From a bacterium (GTDB lineage Bacteria; CBDUZB01; JAGLHV01): 7,498 nt of DNA. Below are positions 7,135 through 7,498 of this stretch, one piece after another. How positions within the stretch are numbered: the stretch's first letter is position 1; each line of letters begins with the position of its first letter. The stretch is from NCBI GenBank assembly GCA_023143305.1, contig JAGLHV010000055.1, forward strand, positions 1 to 7,498, read 5' to 3'. The notes under the pieces are model-generated. The model ran no database searches. It was not told where the DNA came from and saw only the letters and a program-made list of their open reading frames with translations. The position numbers and the translations under genes were made by a program.

Positions 7135-7498
7135 ATGTTCAAAAAAATATTGACAATTATTTTGAGTCTTGTTATTATGATAATGGCTAAAGGGATGGGT
7201 TTAAGTAAAAACTATTACGGCCAGCCGAATGATTATTTACAATACGGGGTAGGAGCCCGGGCATTAGCAATGGGAGGGGCTTATAGCGGATTAGCCAATG
7301 AAGCCAGTGCAGGATATTGGAATCCGGCAGGATTAGCATTGATGGATGAGTTTGAAATCAGCAGTATGTATGCTTCTTTTTTCGAAGGGACAAGTTTAAA
7401 TTTCATAGCTTCGGCGCATCCTTTAGGCCCGAAGATAGGAACTTTTGCCATAACCGATGTATTACTTTATTCAGGAGGATTTGAAGAAAGAGATTACT
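7135..7498 (+). CDS. Second PorV/PorQ-like outer-membrane barrel protein, 3'-truncated by window edge
   Basis: This is the N-terminal part (121 codons) of a near-identical paralogue of the barrel gene at the window start. It opens with MFKKILTIILSLVIMIMA, a signal peptide with two lysines and a hydrophobic core at about residues 5-17; the exact cleavage site is unclear. The mature start contains QYGVGARALAMGGAYSG, the family's N-terminal signature, then NPAG at about 63-66. From residue 46 every visible residue equals the upstream copy. The start is supported by the Shine-Dalgarno sequence at 7121 and the signal peptide, and a promoter lies at 6961. The frame is open to the window end. By analogy it should be followed by another large surface-protein gene, which lies outside the window. 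Confidence 0.88.
   Translation, partial: MFKKILTIILSLVIMIMAKGMGLSKNYYGQPNDYLQYGVGARALAMGGAYSGLANEASAGYWNPAGLALMDEFEISSMYASFFEGTSLNFIASAHPLGPKIGTFAITDVLLYSGGFEERDY
7270..7498 (+). repeat. Direct repeat, downstream copy (partner at 1-229)
   Basis: This is the downstream copy of the barrel-gene segment, offset by 7,269 bases. The variant bases relative to the first copy are at 7281, 7311, 7371 and 7473. The repeat is cut by the window end, so its full length cannot be seen. Confidence 0.97.

Noticed and set aside
1..7498. Mobile element or CRISPR explanation for the 7.27-kb direct repeat
   Set aside because: No transposase, integrase, terminal inverted repeats or spacer-repeat pattern is visible; the repeat is coding sequence of a paralogous gene.

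Overview
The window is an AT-rich stretch with tightly packed genes, all on the + strand. It encodes surface proteins of a diderm (outer-membrane) bacterium. The proteins resemble those found in uncultured candidate phyla that carry large Ig-repeat proteins with 'YPNPF...' C-terminal domains. I cannot name the phylum from this sequence alone.

Layout: (1) Positions 1-1212 are the 3' part of a gene for a PorV/PorQ-like (UPF0164-type) outer-membrane beta-barrel protein. It carries an extra FlgD-Ig-like domain and a Glu-rich tail. Its first ATG in the window is an internal methionine, not the true start. (2) One base after its stop, 1214-6907 encodes a 1,897-residue secreted protein. It has a signal peptide, a long array of Ig-like modules of several recurring types, an Ig-like domain of the invasin/Big_1 kind, an OmpL47-like segment and a C-terminal FlgD-Ig/type IX-sorting-like domain. 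(3) Positions 6908-7134 are intergenic, with a perfect palindrome, a strong sigma-70-like promoter and an AT-rich leader. (4) From 7135 to the window end runs the 5' part of a second PorV/PorQ-like gene. From 7270 onward it matches the window start at 225 of 229 bases, and all four differences are synonymous.

The locus is therefore part of a tandem array with a carrier-like barrel gene, a giant surface protein, and then another copy of the barrel gene, with a period of 7,269 bp. In type IX secretion, PorV is the outer-membrane shuttle that receives cargo bearing a C-terminal signal. The pairing here suggests repeated carrier-cargo cassettes, which is inference. Within the giant protein the Ig modules form higher-order units: two A-B-A units of about 1 kb, then two A-C-C units of about 1 kb. 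This implies growth by duplication of three-domain blocks.
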